Below are positions 8,322-18,200 of a DNA stretch of 64,000 bases, piece after piece. Below the pieces are notes generated by a model. The model was not told where the DNA came from and made no database searches. It was given only the letters and a program-made list of their open reading frames with translations. Every line of letters starts with the position of its first letter. Positions within the stretch are counted from its first letter, which is position 1. This DNA comes from Archangiaceae bacterium (GTDB lineage: Bacteria > Myxococcota > Myxococcia > Myxococcales > Myxococcaceae), in assembly GCA_016879935.1 (NCBI GenBank), contig JAACJQ010000307.1, positions 27,742 to 91,741 on the forward strand, written 5' to 3'. The translations under genes were made by a program, and so were the position numbers.

Positions 8322-10504
8322 GCCTCAACCGCGAAAAGCTGCTCGCGCAGTTTCGTGAGCTCGTGGTGGAGCGGCTCGCCAAGGTGAACCGCGCGCTCAT
8401 GTCGCTCGAGGCTGGCGCCGACGTCGAGGCAGGCAAGGCGTCGCTGCGCGAGCTGCACGGGCTGAAGGGCGAAGCGCGCATGATGGGCTTCGCCGAGGTG
8501 AACACCCTGGTGCACCAGATGGAGGAGCTGGTGCGCACCGTCGAGCCGCTCGGCTACGAGGTGGGCCCCGGGAGCGTCGATGCGCTGCTCGTCGCGTCCG
8601 ACGCGGTGGGCGTGCTGGCGGGGGCCGTTCAGGGCGCTCCAGTCGAACTCCCGCGCCTGCTCGAGTGGTTGGGGCAGGCGATCGCGACCGAGAAAGCGCG
8701 TGTGGCGCAGGTGATGCCGGCCGCAGCCGCGGTGCCCGTGCCGCAACCTCCGCCGTCGGCACCCGAGGCGCGGCCAGCAGCTCCCGTCGTCGCCAGGCCG
8801 CCTTCGGCACCAGCGGGCTCCGATGCCGCCACGATTCGCATCAGCCAGCAGAGCCTCGAGGTGCTCACCAGCGCCGTGACGACGCTGCAGCAGGTCGGGC
8901 GGCGCCGCGAGCTGAACGCGTCACGACAGCGCGTGCTCGCGAAGGAGCTCGCGGTGCTCCAGCGCCTCGCGGAAGACCTGGGGCCCGAGGCGCAGGCGCT
9001 CGCCGCCCGGCTCGGCAAGGTGAAGGAGCTCTCGGGCGACATCAACCGGCTGCAGACGCTCATTCAGACCGACGAGGTGCGCGAGCTGACGGTGTTGACC
9101 GAAGAGATTCAGGCGCTGCGCATGCTGCCGCTCGGCCTTCTCTTCGACGCGTACCCGCGCATGGTGCGTGAGCTGGCGCGCGATCTCGGCAAAGAGGTCG
9201 AGCTGCGCGTCGACGGCGAAGACGAGCGCATCGATCGCACCGTGCTCGACGTGCTCAAAGATCCACTGCTCCACCTGGTGCGCAACGCCATCGATCACGG
9301 CCTCGAGCCCCGCGAAGAGCGCGTCGACTCTGGCAAGAACGCGAAGGGCACGCTCTGGCTCTCGGCGCGCCGAGAAGGTGAGCGGCTCGCCCTGCGCGTG
9401 CAGGACGATGGGCGTGGGTTGTCGGGGTCGACGCTGCGGCAGGTGGCCGTGCGCAAGGGGCTCATCGATCAGGCAACGGCCGACGGGCTGACCGATCTCG
9501 CCGCCATCGATCTCGTCTTCCTGCCGGGCTTCACCTCGAAGGACGAGGTCACCGACGTCTCTGGCCGTGGGGTGGGGCTCGACGTGGTGAAGACGCGGCT
9601 GCAGCAGATCGGCGGCGAGGTGACGGTGACGTCGTCGCCGGGCGAAGGCTCGACGTTCGAGCTCAAGGTGCCGCTGTCGCTGACGGTGGCGCCGGTGCTC
9701 TTCGTGCAGACGGGTGACGAGCGGTTCTGCGTGCCCGCGGCGAACGTGCTGCGGGCGCTGCAAGTCGAGGCGACGCAGGTGCGCGAGGTGGCGGGCCGCC
9801 CGGCCGTGGTGGTCGACGATGCCGTGCTGCCGTACCAGTCGATCGCCTCCATCCTCGCGGGAGCTCCGGAGCGGCCCGTCTCGGACGGAGAGGTCGTGCT
9901 CGTGGTGCGCGGGCGCGGCCAGACGGCGGCCATCGGCATCGATCGGGTGCTCGATGAACGAGTGCAGGCCATTCTTCCCCTCCGAGGGCTGCTCTCGCGC
10001 TTCGGGCACCTCTCGGGGGCGACGCAGCTCCCGGACGGCACCCTGGCGATGGTGCTCTCGGCGCCGCACCTCGTGGCCACGGCGCACGGCCGCGAGCTCA
10101 AGCTCTCTGCGCAGCTGAGCGCGAAGGTCGAGGCGCGCAGACGCCGGGTGTTGGTGGTCGACGACTCTCCGCTGACGCGCGAGCTGCTGGTCTCGCTGCT
10201 CGAATCGGTGGGCTACGAGATCGTCCAGGCGGGCGACGGGGCCGAAGCGCTCGACCGGCTCGCTCGTGAGGTCGTCGACGCCGTGGTGACGGACCTCGAG
10301 ATGCCCACCGTCGATGGGCTCGAGCTGACGAGGCGCCTCAAGGTGCACCCGACCCTCAAGAGCCTGCCAGTGGTGATCGTCACGACACGTGGCAGCGAAC
10401 AGGACCGGCGACGTGGCATGGAGGCAGGCGCCGATGGGTACGTGACGAAGGGCGACCTCGTGCGACAAGATCTGGTCGACGTCGTCGCGCGGCTGCTCGC
10501 CTGA
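8318..10504 (+). CDS. CheA histidine kinase fused to a C-terminal receiver (FrzE-like)
   Basis: The 728-residue product has, in order: an Hpt domain with His47 in ELHGLKGEARMMG; a Pro/Ala-rich linker (about 125-170); a dimerisation helix pair; an HATPase domain (LHLVRNAIDHGLEP, DDGRGLSG, GRGVGLDVVKTRL); a CheW-like regulatory domain (about 445-600); and a receiver (about 608-728) with VLVVDDSP, acceptor Asp in VTDLEMPTVDG and a C-terminal lysine. This CheA-CheY fusion is the FrzE layout. It would phosphorylate itself, its own receiver, and possibly the nearby double-receiver protein. There is no P2 domain for separate CheY docking. The ATG at 8318 overlaps the upstream stop. The longer in-frame opening upstream only shadows the mcp gene. 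Confidence 0.93.
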   Translation: MSLNREKLLAQFRELVVERLAKVNRALMSLEAGADVEAGKASLRELHGLKGEARMMGFAEVNTLVHQMEELVRTVEPLGYEVGPGSVDALLVASDAVGVLAGAVQGAPVELPRLLEWLGQAIATEKARVAQVMPAAAAVPVPQPPPSAPEARPAAPVVARPPSAPAGSDAATIRISQQSLEVLTSAVTTLQQVGRRRELNASRQRVLAKELAVLQRLAEDLGPEAQALAARLGKVKELSGDINRLQTLIQTDEVRELTVLTEEIQALRMLPLGLLFDAYPRMVRELARDLGKEVELRVDGEDERIDRTVLDVLKDPLLHLVRNAIDHGLEPREERVDSGKNAKGTLWLSARREGERLALRVQDDGRGLSGSTLRQVAVRKGLIDQATADGLTDLAAIDLVFLPGFTSKDEVTDVSGRGVGLDVVKTRLQQIGGEVTVTSSPGEGSTFELKVPLSLTVAPVLFVQTGDERFCVPAANVLRALQVEATQVREVAGRPAVVVDDAVLPYQSIASILAGAPERPVSDGEVVLVVRGRGQTAAIGIDRVLDERVQAILPLRGLLSRFGHLSGATQLPDGTLAMVLSAPHLVATAHGRELKLSAQLSAKVEARRRRVLVVDDSPLTRELLVSLLESVGYEIVQAGDGAEALDRLAREVVDAVVTDLEMPTVDGLELTRRLKVHPTLKSLPVVIVTTRGSEQDRRRGMEAGADGYVTKGDLVRQDLVDVVARLLA

Positions 10505-10566
10505 TGGCCGGGTGAACGAGTGGCGGGAGTTCGGGGACCGCAGTACGCAAAGGGTGAGTGACGACG

Positions 10567-11655
10567 ATGAGCCGCAAGTGTCAGGTGCTGGTGGTCGACG
10601 ACTCGCCGCTGTGTCGGCAATTGATCGTCGATGCCATCACGCGCGACCCCGACGTCGAGGTGGTGGGGCAGGCCGAGAACGGTGAAGAGGCCATCGCGAA
10701 GACGATCGAGCTCAAGCCGAACGTCATCACGATGGACGTCGACATGCCGGTGCTCGACGGGTTGGGCGCGTGCGAGCGCATCATGTCGGAGACGCCCACG
10801 CCGATTCTCGTGCTCACGGCCGACCCGCGGAACCAGGCGCCCGAGTTGACGCATCGGGCCCTCGCTGCCGGCGCCCTCGCGTTGCAGGTGAAGCCCGCGA
10901 TGGATGCGGGCCCCGAGGCGTGGAACCTCGCGCGTGAGGTGAAACTGCTCTCGACGGTGAAGGTGATTCGGCATCTGCGTGGCGTGAAGAAGTCGACCAG
11001 CACCACCGGGGCCTTCTCGTCGGCGGGCTCGTCACCCTCCAGCGAGTCCCACGTTGCGCCAGGCGCGGCGTCCGCCGTCGGGCTCGTGGTGGTCGCCTCG
11101 TCGACTGGCGGCCCGCAGGTCGTGCACAAGCTCGTCAGCGATCTGCCGGCTGATTTCCCCGCGCCGGTGTTGATCGTTCAGCACATCAACGCGGCCTTCG
11201 CCGATTCGCTCGTCGGTTGGCTCGGCACCTCGGCCAAGCTGAAGGTGCGCGGCGCAAAAGATGGAGATCTGCTGACGCCGGGCACGGTGTTGATCGCTCC
11301 GTCGGGGTCGCACCTCACGGTGCCCTCGCGTGGGCGCGTCGCAGTGATGCCCGGTGAACCACGAGATGGGCACCTGCCTTCGGCGACGATGCTGCTCGAG
11401 TCGGCGGCGAAGGCGTACGGCAAACGCGTCGTCGGCGTGATCCTCACTGGCATGGGCAACGACGGCGTCGACGGCCTGGCGGCGATTCGGGCGGCGGGTG
11501 GAAAGACGATCGCGCAGAGCCAGGAGTCGTGCGTGGTGTTCGGCATGCCGGGCGCGGCGATCGCGAAGGGTGTCGTCGATCACGTGATTCATGGTGACGA
11601 CGTGGGCAAGGCGCTGGTGCGGCTCGCGCGCGGGCAGGATCCGTCGAGGCCCTGA
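10567..11655 (+). CDS. cheB: CheB protein-glutamate methylesterase
   Basis: The 362-residue product is an N-terminal receiver (about 1-125; [13 protein letters not shown], acceptor Asp in [12 protein letters not shown]) and a C-terminal methylesterase (about 175-355). The catalytic residues are visible: Ser in ASSTGGPQ, His in VQHIN and Asp in GMGNDGVDG. CheB removes methyl groups from receptor glutamates for adaptation. I prefer the ATG at 10567 over an in-frame GTG at 10558 because the AAGGGTGAG element ends about 8 bp upstream of the ATG. The 62 bp after cheA is the only real gap in the operon. Position parallels FrzG, although FrzG itself lacks the receiver. Confidence 0.93.
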   Translation: MSRKCQVLVVDDSPLCRQLIVDAITRDPDVEVVGQAENGEEAIAKTIELKPNVITMDVDMPVLDGLGACERIMSETPTPILVLTADPRNQAPELTHRALAAGALALQVKPAMDAGPEAWNLAREVKLLSTVKVIRHLRGVKKSTSTTGAFSSAGSSPSSESHVAPGAASAVGLVVVASSTGGPQVVHKLVSDLPADFPAPVLIVQHINAAFADSLVGWLGTSAKLKVRGAKDGDLLTPGTVLIAPSGSHLTVPSRGRVAVMPGEPRDGHLPSATMLLESAAKAYGKRVVGVILTGMGNDGVDGLAAIRAAGGKTIAQSQESCVVFGMPGAAIAKGVVDHVIHGDDVGKALVRLARGQDPSRP

Positions 11656-12864
11656 GTGGAGGGCGATCTCGACCTGCTCTTCGAGCTCGTCTCCCGGCGC
11701 AGCGGCAGCGCGTTGTCGAAGCAGCAGCGGGAGCGTGTGCAGCAGTGCGCCGAGCGGCTGCGTGGTGGGCGGCCGTGGCCCAGCTTCGTCGACGAGCTGC
11801 ACGGCCGGCAGGGCGCGATGGCGCTGCTCGAGCTGCTGGCCTCGGCCTCGGTGCACAAGACCGATCTCTTTCGCGACGAGCCGCAGCTCGAGGCGTTGGA
11901 GCGGTACGTGCTCGCGCCGCTGGCCGAGTCGGGCAGGGCGCTGCAGCTGTGGAGCGCGGGCTGCGCGACGGGTGAAGAGGTCGCGACCTTGTTGTTGTTG
12001 CTGGCGCGCGTGGGCGCGAACCCTGCGAGCCGGGTGTTGGGCACGGACTTGTCGGCAAGCGCCCTCACGCAGGCGAGGCGGCTGACGTTCTCTGACGAGG
12101 CGATGCGGCGGGTGCCGGCTGCTCTCTCGGAGCGGTGGTTTCGGCGCAACGCTGAGGGCCTCGTGCTCGACCCGAAGCTCTCGGCGCAGGCGCGGTTTCA
12201 GCAGCACAACCTGGTCGAGACGCCGTACCCGTTTCCCGAGGTGGGCACCGGCTTCGACGTGATCGTCTGTCGCAACGTGCTCATCTACTTCACGCCCGAA
12301 GCTGCCGAGCGCACGGTGGGCCTGCTGGCGGAGCGCTTGCGGCGGGGCGGCACGCTGGTGCTGTCGGCGGCCGAGCCGATTCTGAAGCCGCGCGCCGATC
12401 TCGAGACGCTGCGAGTCGGGGGCACGTTCTTCTACCGGCCGAGAACGGAGCCGGTGCCCGAGGTGCGAGCGGTTCCGCCACCGAGGCCGAGCGCTCCCGT
12501 TCCGGTGCCGAGGCCGTCAGCGCCGGTGCGGGTCGAGGTTGCAGCAGTCGAGACGAAGTCTCCCGAGCAGGAAGGTGAAGAGCTGTTCTCGCTGGTGCTC
12601 GAGTGGTCGGCCGCGGGTCAGCCCGACAGTGAGACCGAGGCGGGGCTGCGCAAATCGCTGTACCTGTCGCCCGACCTCGCTGCGGCGCGGTACTGCCTGG
12701 GGTTGTTGCTCGACCAGCGTGGGCTGCGGGCCGATGCGACCACGGAATATCGGAGGGCGTTGTCGGTGCTCCAGTCTGGTCGCGCGCGGCCCACGCCGTT
12801 CTTCCTCAACCCCGAGCGATTGGCCGAAGCGTGTCGGCGCGCGTTGAGTCGTTTGAGCGCCTGA
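11656..12864 (+). CDS. cheR: CheR receptor methyltransferase with C-terminal TPR-like tail (FrzF-like)
   Basis: The 402-residue protein begins at a GTG immediately after the cheB stop. The methyltransferase core (about 1-260) shows the SAM-binding motif LWSAGCATGEE, then GTDLSASAL and CRNVLIYF. A Pro/Val-rich linker (about 265-300) leads to a C-terminal segment with a TPR-like helical repeat (LYLSPDLAAARYCLGLLLDQ, then RADATTEYRRALSVLQ). CheR with TPRs is the FrzF arrangement, in which the repeats control methylation. It closes the chemotaxis operon. No clear terminator hairpin is visible after it. Confidence 0.92.
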   Translation: MEGDLDLLFELVSRRSGSALSKQQRERVQQCAERLRGGRPWPSFVDELHGRQGAMALLELLASASVHKTDLFRDEPQLEALERYVLAPLAESGRALQLWSAGCATGEEVATLLLLLARVGANPASRVLGTDLSASALTQARRLTFSDEAMRRVPAALSERWFRRNAEGLVLDPKLSAQARFQQHNLVETPYPFPEVGTGFDVIVCRNVLIYFTPEAAERTVGLLAERLRRGGTLVLSAAEPILKPRADLETLRVGGTFFYRPRTEPVPEVRAVPPPRPSAPVPVPRPSAPVRVEVAAVETKSPEQEGEELFSLVLEWSAAGQPDSETEAGLRKSLYLSPDLAAARYCLGLLLDQRGLRADATTEYRRALSVLQSGRARPTPFFLNPERLAEACRRALSRLSA

Positions 12865-12865
12865 G

Positions 12866-13096
12866 TCAGGGCCAGTCGACCCAGGCGGGAGCGAGACGCT
12901 CATCGCGGCGTGGCTCGAGCGCGAGGAAGCGGGAGTACGCCCGGCGAGCGCACTCCACGTCGGCGGGATCATGCCGGGCGCACGCGGACGCCAGAACGAG
13001 CCAACACTTCGACGCGCTTGCGCGATTCGCCATGCGCGCGCTGGGTTGGTCACGAGCCACTGGCGCGCTTCTGCGAGCAACACCCTCGGCGGCGAG
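12866..13096 (-). pseudogene. Possible frameshifted remnant of a TPR-containing protein
   Basis: No intact gene fits this 262-bp gap, but two minus-strand frames carry consecutive TPR-like halves. One frame (about 13095-13035) reads LLAEARQWLVTNPARAWRIAQ. Another (about 13020-12866) reads CWLVLASACARHDPADVECARRAYSRFLALEP and ends at TGA 12868-12866. A single frameshift near 13030 would join them into one helical repeat of the type ending many myxobacterial proteins. No start codon or ribosome-binding site is convincing. This is inference from residue pattern; it could also be chance in GC-rich DNA. Confidence 0.33.
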
Positions 13097-13126
13097 CTCG
13101 AAGGAGCAGCGTGAGCAGTGCGGAGA

Positions 13127-13462
13127 TCAGTCGACGTAGAACTCGGCGTGCGTGCCGGTGACGACTGCGTGATCGAACCTGACGAGCCGAAGGTGAAAGT
13201 GCGAGTCGCACGCGCTGCGTGAGTAGAACCAGACATCGCCCGAGCGGTGCAGTGGCGCTCCGAGCCGGTCGGTCACTTCGCGAGCCGTCATTCCCGAGCG
13301 AATGGCGCGGAACGCCGAGTCGCTGAAGCCGGGCGCGAACTCGGAGGTGTCATCGAACGCGAGTGAAGCGACGACCCCGTCGAGGCCTTCGATCGACCAG
13401 AGCTGCGCGCCACACAGGACGCTGCAGAGTGCCAGAAGGCTCACGAGCAACGCGCGCTTCAC
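13127..13462 (-). CDS. Small exported protein with BamE-like domain
   Basis: The 111-residue product begins at GTG 13462 with a hydrophobic segment (KRALLVSLLALCSVLCGAQL) that is a signal anchor or signal peptide. The rest contains FRAIRSGMTAREVTDRLGAP followed by an aromatic VWFYSR, the pattern of the BamE/SmpA fold (a G-M-T-x-x-E-V helix, then L-G-x-P, then a W/Y strand). Such domains occur in periplasmic or outer-membrane-associated proteins and are not enzymes. It is the last of three leftward genes, 28 bp after the lipoprotein gene. The ribosome-binding site is weak, so the exact start is uncertain. Confidence 0.62.
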   Translation of the reverse strand: MKRALLVSLLALCSVLCGAQLWSIEGLDGVVASLAFDDTSEFAPGFSDSAFRAIRSGMTAREVTDRLGAPLHRSGDVWFYSRSACDSHFHLRLVRFDHAVVTGTHAEFYVD

Positions 13463-13490
13463 CGGGACATCATCGGCCGCCTGTCGAAAG

Positions 13491-14123
13491 TCAGTACAAG
13501 TCGCCGCTGCCGTCGTCGCCGAACTCGAGCAGCTCCCGCACTTCGCCATCGCGCCGTTGCGACACGACGCCCGAGAGCGGAACCGCTGGATGCACGCCAT
13601 CGACGCACCCCTCGAACACCCCTGCTGGCACCGTCACGGAGCGTGCTCCACCGTCGGTCTTCGGCCGCTCGATCGCACGCCACGCGAGCTCGACGATCGC
13701 GGCCGGCACGCTGCCCAGGTGGTGAATCTCGGGCTTCTCGTCTTGCCGCACCCAGGCCTCGCTGAGCGCCGCTTCGAACGACGCGCGATCGACCGGCTGC
13801 TTCGTGAAGGTCAGTCGTACCCGCAGCTGTTCGCCGACCCCGAGGCGATCGATCGACACGTGCAGATGATCCTGTCGGCCCGACACGGCCACACGCTCGA
13901 GGACCGTGCGCTCGTTCTGGGTGAGCAGGTGCACGGTGAACTGCCCGCGCCGCCACGCAGCGTTGACGTCGCTCGTCGCAGCAATCGTCTCGGGGCGCCG
14001 TTGTCGATAGTCGGCCAGCAACGCATCAGCGCGCTCATTCACGCCGGTGGCCACCGTTCGGCAACCAGACAGCACGACCAGCATCGTCAGCAGCACGCGC
14101 ACGCGAGGCGCTCTTAGCGCCAT
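13491..14123 (-). CDS. Hypothetical lipoprotein
   Basis: The 210-residue product begins with a charged stretch, a hydrophobic core and the lipobox VLSGC (Cys at about residue 20), so it is a predicted lipoprotein. The rest is a mixed alpha/beta sequence without a motif I recognise. It contains many charged residues (RQRRPETI, RLTFTKQPVD) and ends GDDGSGDLY. The ATG at 14123 overlaps the TGA of the upstream TIGR02996 gene as TGATG; a GTG one codon earlier is also possible. It sits in a three-gene leftward operon between a TIGR02996 protein and a BamE-like protein, which gives no clear functional hint. Confidence 0.72.
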   Translation of the reverse strand: MALRAPRVRVLLTMLVVLSGCRTVATGVNERADALLADYRQRRPETIAATSDVNAAWRRGQFTVHLLTQNERTVLERVAVSGRQDHLHVSIDRLGVGEQLRVRLTFTKQPVDRASFEAALSEAWVRQDEKPEIHHLGSVPAAIVELAWRAIERPKTDGGARSVTVPAGVFEGCVDGVHPAVPLSGVVSQRRDGEVRELLEFGDDGSGDLY

Positions 14124-15016
14124 CACGACTCGACGGCCTCACCCAACACGAGCGACGACAACTTCGGCAGCCTGCGCGACAGCTGCATCACCCGCTTCGC
14201 GGCCCGCTCGGTGAGCCCGCTCCGAAGGAGATCGATCGTCGTCAGCCGTTCGATCGACGCGCCTTCCTCGAGCGCCGCGACGGCATCGACGCCCATCTCG
14301 GAGGCCTCGATGGTGAGCGCCTCGAGGGCCGGGAGCGCCAACACGTCTCGCACCGTCGCCGGCTCCACCTCGCCCGACACGATCAGCTTCACGCTTCGGA
14401 GCCGCGCTCCGTTCGACTCGAACAGCTGCTTCGCCGTGGTCTGCGTCCACCCGAGGAAGGCGATCTCGAGCGACGACAACCGGGCCAGCGCGGGCAAGGT
14501 GCCGCTGAGCTCTGGCACCGAGAGATGCAGTTGCTCCAACGCCGGCAGCGTCGTGGGAATCGTCGTCAGCTCGAGCGTGCGCGGCGAATAGATAGTCAAC
14601 GCCAACAACACGCGCGGCGCCGCCTGCTCGAGCACACGAAGCGACTCGGTCATCGGCTCCTGACCCAACGAGAGCGCGCGCACGAAGCGCATCGACGGGT
14701 GCGCCAGCAAGCGCTCGAGCTCGATTCGTTCACCCGGAGCCTGCTGCCGCATCAACGTCGCCGTGTGCACGAAGCCCCAGCGCCACTGCGCGACCGGCCC
14801 CGCGAGACAGCGAATGCCTGGTTCGTAGAGCAACGCTTTCACGCGCTCGCGCTGACGACGATCGAGCGACGGCAAGAGCTGCAACGCGATCAACTCACCC
14901 CGGGCATCACCCGACTGCGCGAGCCAATCGCCGTACACCGCGAACGCTTGCGGGTCGTCGGGCGCCGCTTCGATCGCCGCCTCGAACGCATCGCGTTGTC
15001 TCACCTCAGCCGACAC
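14123..15016 (-). CDS. TIGR02996-domain protein with leucine-rich-like repeats
   Basis: This 297-residue protein carries the TIGR02996 module at its N-terminus (FEAAIEAAPDDPQAFAVYGD then WLAQSGDARGELIALQL, about residues 10-48). The remainder is leucine-rich and repeat-like (LEQLHL, LARLSSLEIAFLG, LRSVKLIV, LEALTIEA, LTTIDLL, LSSLVLG). The GTG at 15016 follows a GGAAAG element directly. A GTG at 15004 would also keep the domain, while the longer upstream opening lacks family similarity. It is first in a leftward three-gene set. Function is unknown. The 230-bp region upstream separates it from the divergent M36 protease gene and is noticeably richer in A and T than its surroundings. Confidence 0.78.
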   Translation of the reverse strand: MSAEVRQRDAFEAAIEAAPDDPQAFAVYGDWLAQSGDARGELIALQLLPSLDRRQRERVKALLYEPGIRCLAGPVAQWRWGFVHTATLMRQQAPGERIELERLLAHPSMRFVRALSLGQEPMTESLRVLEQAAPRVLLALTIYSPRTLELTTIPTTLPALEQLHLSVPELSGTLPALARLSSLEIAFLGWTQTTAKQLFESNGARLRSVKLIVSGEVEPATVRDVLALPALEALTIEASEMGVDAVAALEEGASIERLTTIDLLRSGLTERAAKRVMQLSRRLPKLSSLVLGEAVES

Positions 15017-15165
15017 TTTCCGCGCTCCCAGACCGTGAGAAATCGCGCAACTCGTCGGTTTTCTGGCGAACACACCTCGGCACACACTGACAGCGCCGCC
15101 ATGCTGTTATCTGGCTGTCGGCAGAAAACGAGCGCGTAAGTCTATGAAATAACACATCTATCACC

Positions 15166-15194
15166 TTGCAATGTGAAGTGCGTGTCGGTATTTC
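15166..15194 (+). promoter_or_regulatory. Candidate sigma-70-type promoter of the M36 protease gene
   Basis: TTGCAA (15166-15171) and TATTTC (15189-15194) are separated by exactly 17 bp, about 50 bp upstream of the ATG at 15247. The surrounding 15120-15200 stretch is AT-rich compared with the window, as expected for a promoter region between divergent genes. Both hexamers deviate from consensus, so this is a suggestion only. Confidence 0.35.
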
Positions 15195-15246
15195 CCGCGC
15201 CGCAATGTGGGGCTGTGGAGCAGCCCTTCCGCCACCAGGAGCCATC

Positions 15247-18200
15247 ATGAACACACCGCTCGCCACTCGACTGTCGATCGCCGTCGCTGCCCTTTGCAGC
15301 ACGGTGGTGCAGGCGGCTCCCGATGCGTTCCTGTCTCGTGGCGAACGCCGTGAGTTGGTCTCGCCCGAGACGTTGTCGATTGATGCGCGGCAAGCGTTCG
15401 CGAACGGCTTCATCTCATCGACCGAGCCGCGCCTCGGCGTACCCACGTTCTTCTGGGCGGGCCGTCCGCCTGCGGGAGCCCTCACGCCGCGCGACATGGG
15501 TCTCTCCGCCGAGCAGGTCGCGCGCCGCACGTTGTTCACGCACGCCGAACTCTATCGTGGCGACCGCACGCGGTGGGCCGAGGCTCGCCTGTCGAACCTG
15601 CACGAGCTGAACGATCAGGGAGCCGTGATCGCTTCGTTCCAGCAGGACATCGGAGGCGTGCGCGTCTTCCGCGACGAGGTGAAGGTCGCGATGACGAAGG
15701 ACTATGTGGTGGTCGCGATCGCCGGCTACCTCACGCCTGAGACGAAGCGCCTGGGCAGCTGGTCGCTCACGCCGTCGACCGCCGCAGCCTCTGCGGTGAG
15801 CATGATGACGGGGCGGGGCGTCGAGGCGTCTGCGCTCAAGCCCATCGCCTTCAAAGACGGCTACCAGCTCTGGCAGCTCGGTGATGAGCCGACGCCGGTG
15901 CGCGGCCGCCGCGTCTGGTTCCCCACGCCCGACGGTCTCGAGCCCGGCTACTACGTCGAGATCGAGCTCAACGAAGGCGAGACCGACTCGCGCTATTTCA
16001 GCTTCGTCATCTCGGCGCGCGACGGGCAGGTGCTGTTCCAGAAGAACCTCACCGCTGACGCGAGCTTCAAGGTGTGGGCCGAGGCAGGCGGCATCGGGCT
16101 TCCCTCCGACGCCCCGTCTGGCACTTCGCCGACGCCGCACCCCGCTGGCACGCCGAACCAGTTCCAGCCGCCCTACGTCGCGCCCGAGCTGGTGACCCGC
16201 GAGTACGGCCCCATCAGCACGATGGACCCCTGGCTCGCGGCGAACGCGACGCGCACCGAAGGCAACAACACGTTCACGTACATCGACGCCGCGCGGCCCA
16301 ATGGGTTCGGCGCAGGCGACGTGGCGCCCACGCCCAACGGAGACCCCGACGCGGGCGTGCTCGTGTTCGATCGCACCTACGACCCGCTGCAGAACCCCGA
16401 CGTGAGCGCCGAGCAGCGCATGGCCGCCGCGACGCAGCTCTTCTACGACATCAACTTCCTGCACGACTGGTACTACGACCGCGGCTTCGACGAGCGCTCG
16501 GGCAACGCGCAGACCTCGAACTTCGGGCGCGGCGGCATCGAGAACGACCCCATCAACGCCGAGGGCCAGGACAACTCGGGCCGCAGCAACGCGAACATGT
16601 CGACGCCTGCCGACGGCTCGCGCCCGCGCATGCAGATGTACATCTTCACGGGCACGTCGACCGAGCGCCTCAGCTACAACGGCGCCAACGTCGCCGCGAA
16701 CGGAGCCGCCTTCGGCCCGCAGACATACAACGTCACTGCCGAGGTCGTGTACGTGAACGATGGCGACCCGTCGGGCATGGGCGGCTCGGTGAACGACGGC
16801 TGCCAGGCGAGCTTCATGGTGCCGGTGATGGGCAAGATCGCGCTCGTCGATCGCGGCAACTGCACCTTCGTGCAGAAGGTGCAGATCGCGCAGATGAACG
16901 GCGCGCTCGGCGTGATCATCGCTGACAACACCACCTCGCCGCAGCCGCCCGAGCTCGTCGGGTCTCCCATGCCGCAGACGTTGATTCCGGCGATGTCGCT
17001 CACGCGCACGGCGGGCACCACGCTCAAGAACGCGGTAGCCAACGCGCCGATCACGGTCACGCTCTTCCGCAACGCCACCACCGATCGCGACGGCACCCTC
17101 GACAACGGCATCATCGCGCACGAGTGGGGCCACTACATCTCGAACCGGCTCATCGGTGACGGCAACGGGCTCTCGGCCGTGCAGTCGTCGGGCATGGGTG
17201 AAGGGTGGGGCGACTTCCACGCGATGCTGCTGATGGTTCGCGCCGAAGACATCAACGTGCCGTCGAACGCGAACTGGAACGGCACCTGGGCGGTCGGCGG
17301 CTACACGACGTCGGCGACTGCAGCCGACGGCCATTACTACGGCGTGCGTCGCATCCCCTACACGGTGGACTTCGCGAAGAACGGCCTGACCTTCAAACAC
17401 ATTCAGCGCGGCGTCGCGTTGCCGATCGTTCCCACCGCGTACGGCCTCGATGGCTCGCTCAACGCCGAGGTGCACTCGACCGGTGAGGTGTGGTGCACGA
17501 TGTTGTGGGAGGCGTACGTCGCGCTGCTGCGTGACAGCCCGCGGCTCACCTTCGCCCAGGCGCAGGACCGCATGATGCGGTACCTCGTCGCGGCCTACAA
17601 ACTGACGCCGATGATGCCGACCTTCGTCGAGGCTCGCGACGCGCTGCTCGCCGCGGCCGTGGCGCGTGACCCCCAGGACTTCGCGCTCATCTGGGGCGCC
17701 TTCGCCCGCCGCGGCATGGGCATGCTCGCGACCGCGCCCGATCGTGACGCGTCTGACAACCGGCCCGCGGTCGAGAGTTTCGTGGTGGGCAACGCGCTCG
17801 CGATCACCGACGTCACCATCGATGACTCGACGATGAGCTGCGACAACGACGGCGTGCTCGACACCGACGAGGTCGGCAAGGTGAACGTCACCGTGAAGAA
17901 CGTCGGCGTCGGCCCGCTCATGGGCACCACCGTCACGCTCTCGACGACGTCGACGGGCCTCTCGTTCCCCTCGGGGGCGATGGTGACCGTGCCGATGACG
18001 CAGCCGTTCGGCTCCACCACGGTGTCGGTGCCCGTCACGCTGCGCGGTGTGCGCGGCTTCCAGGGCGTGGTGATCACCGTCGCCGCGAACGATCCCTCGC
18101 TCGCGATGGCTGGCCCGATCACGAAGGAGTACCGCACCCGCCTCAACAGCAACGTTCGCCCCAACGGCACCGCGACCGACGACGTCGAAGCGCAGATGTC

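Noticed and set aside
7424..10504. 1026-codon frame extending cheA upstream
   Set aside because: The first 298 codons are a different frame of the second mcp gene and are Arg/Ala/Gly-rich. CheA begins at ATG 8318 with an intact Hpt domain.
10558..10566. GTG 10558 as cheB start
   Set aside because: The purine-rich element would overlap the start itself; it is well spaced for ATG 10567.
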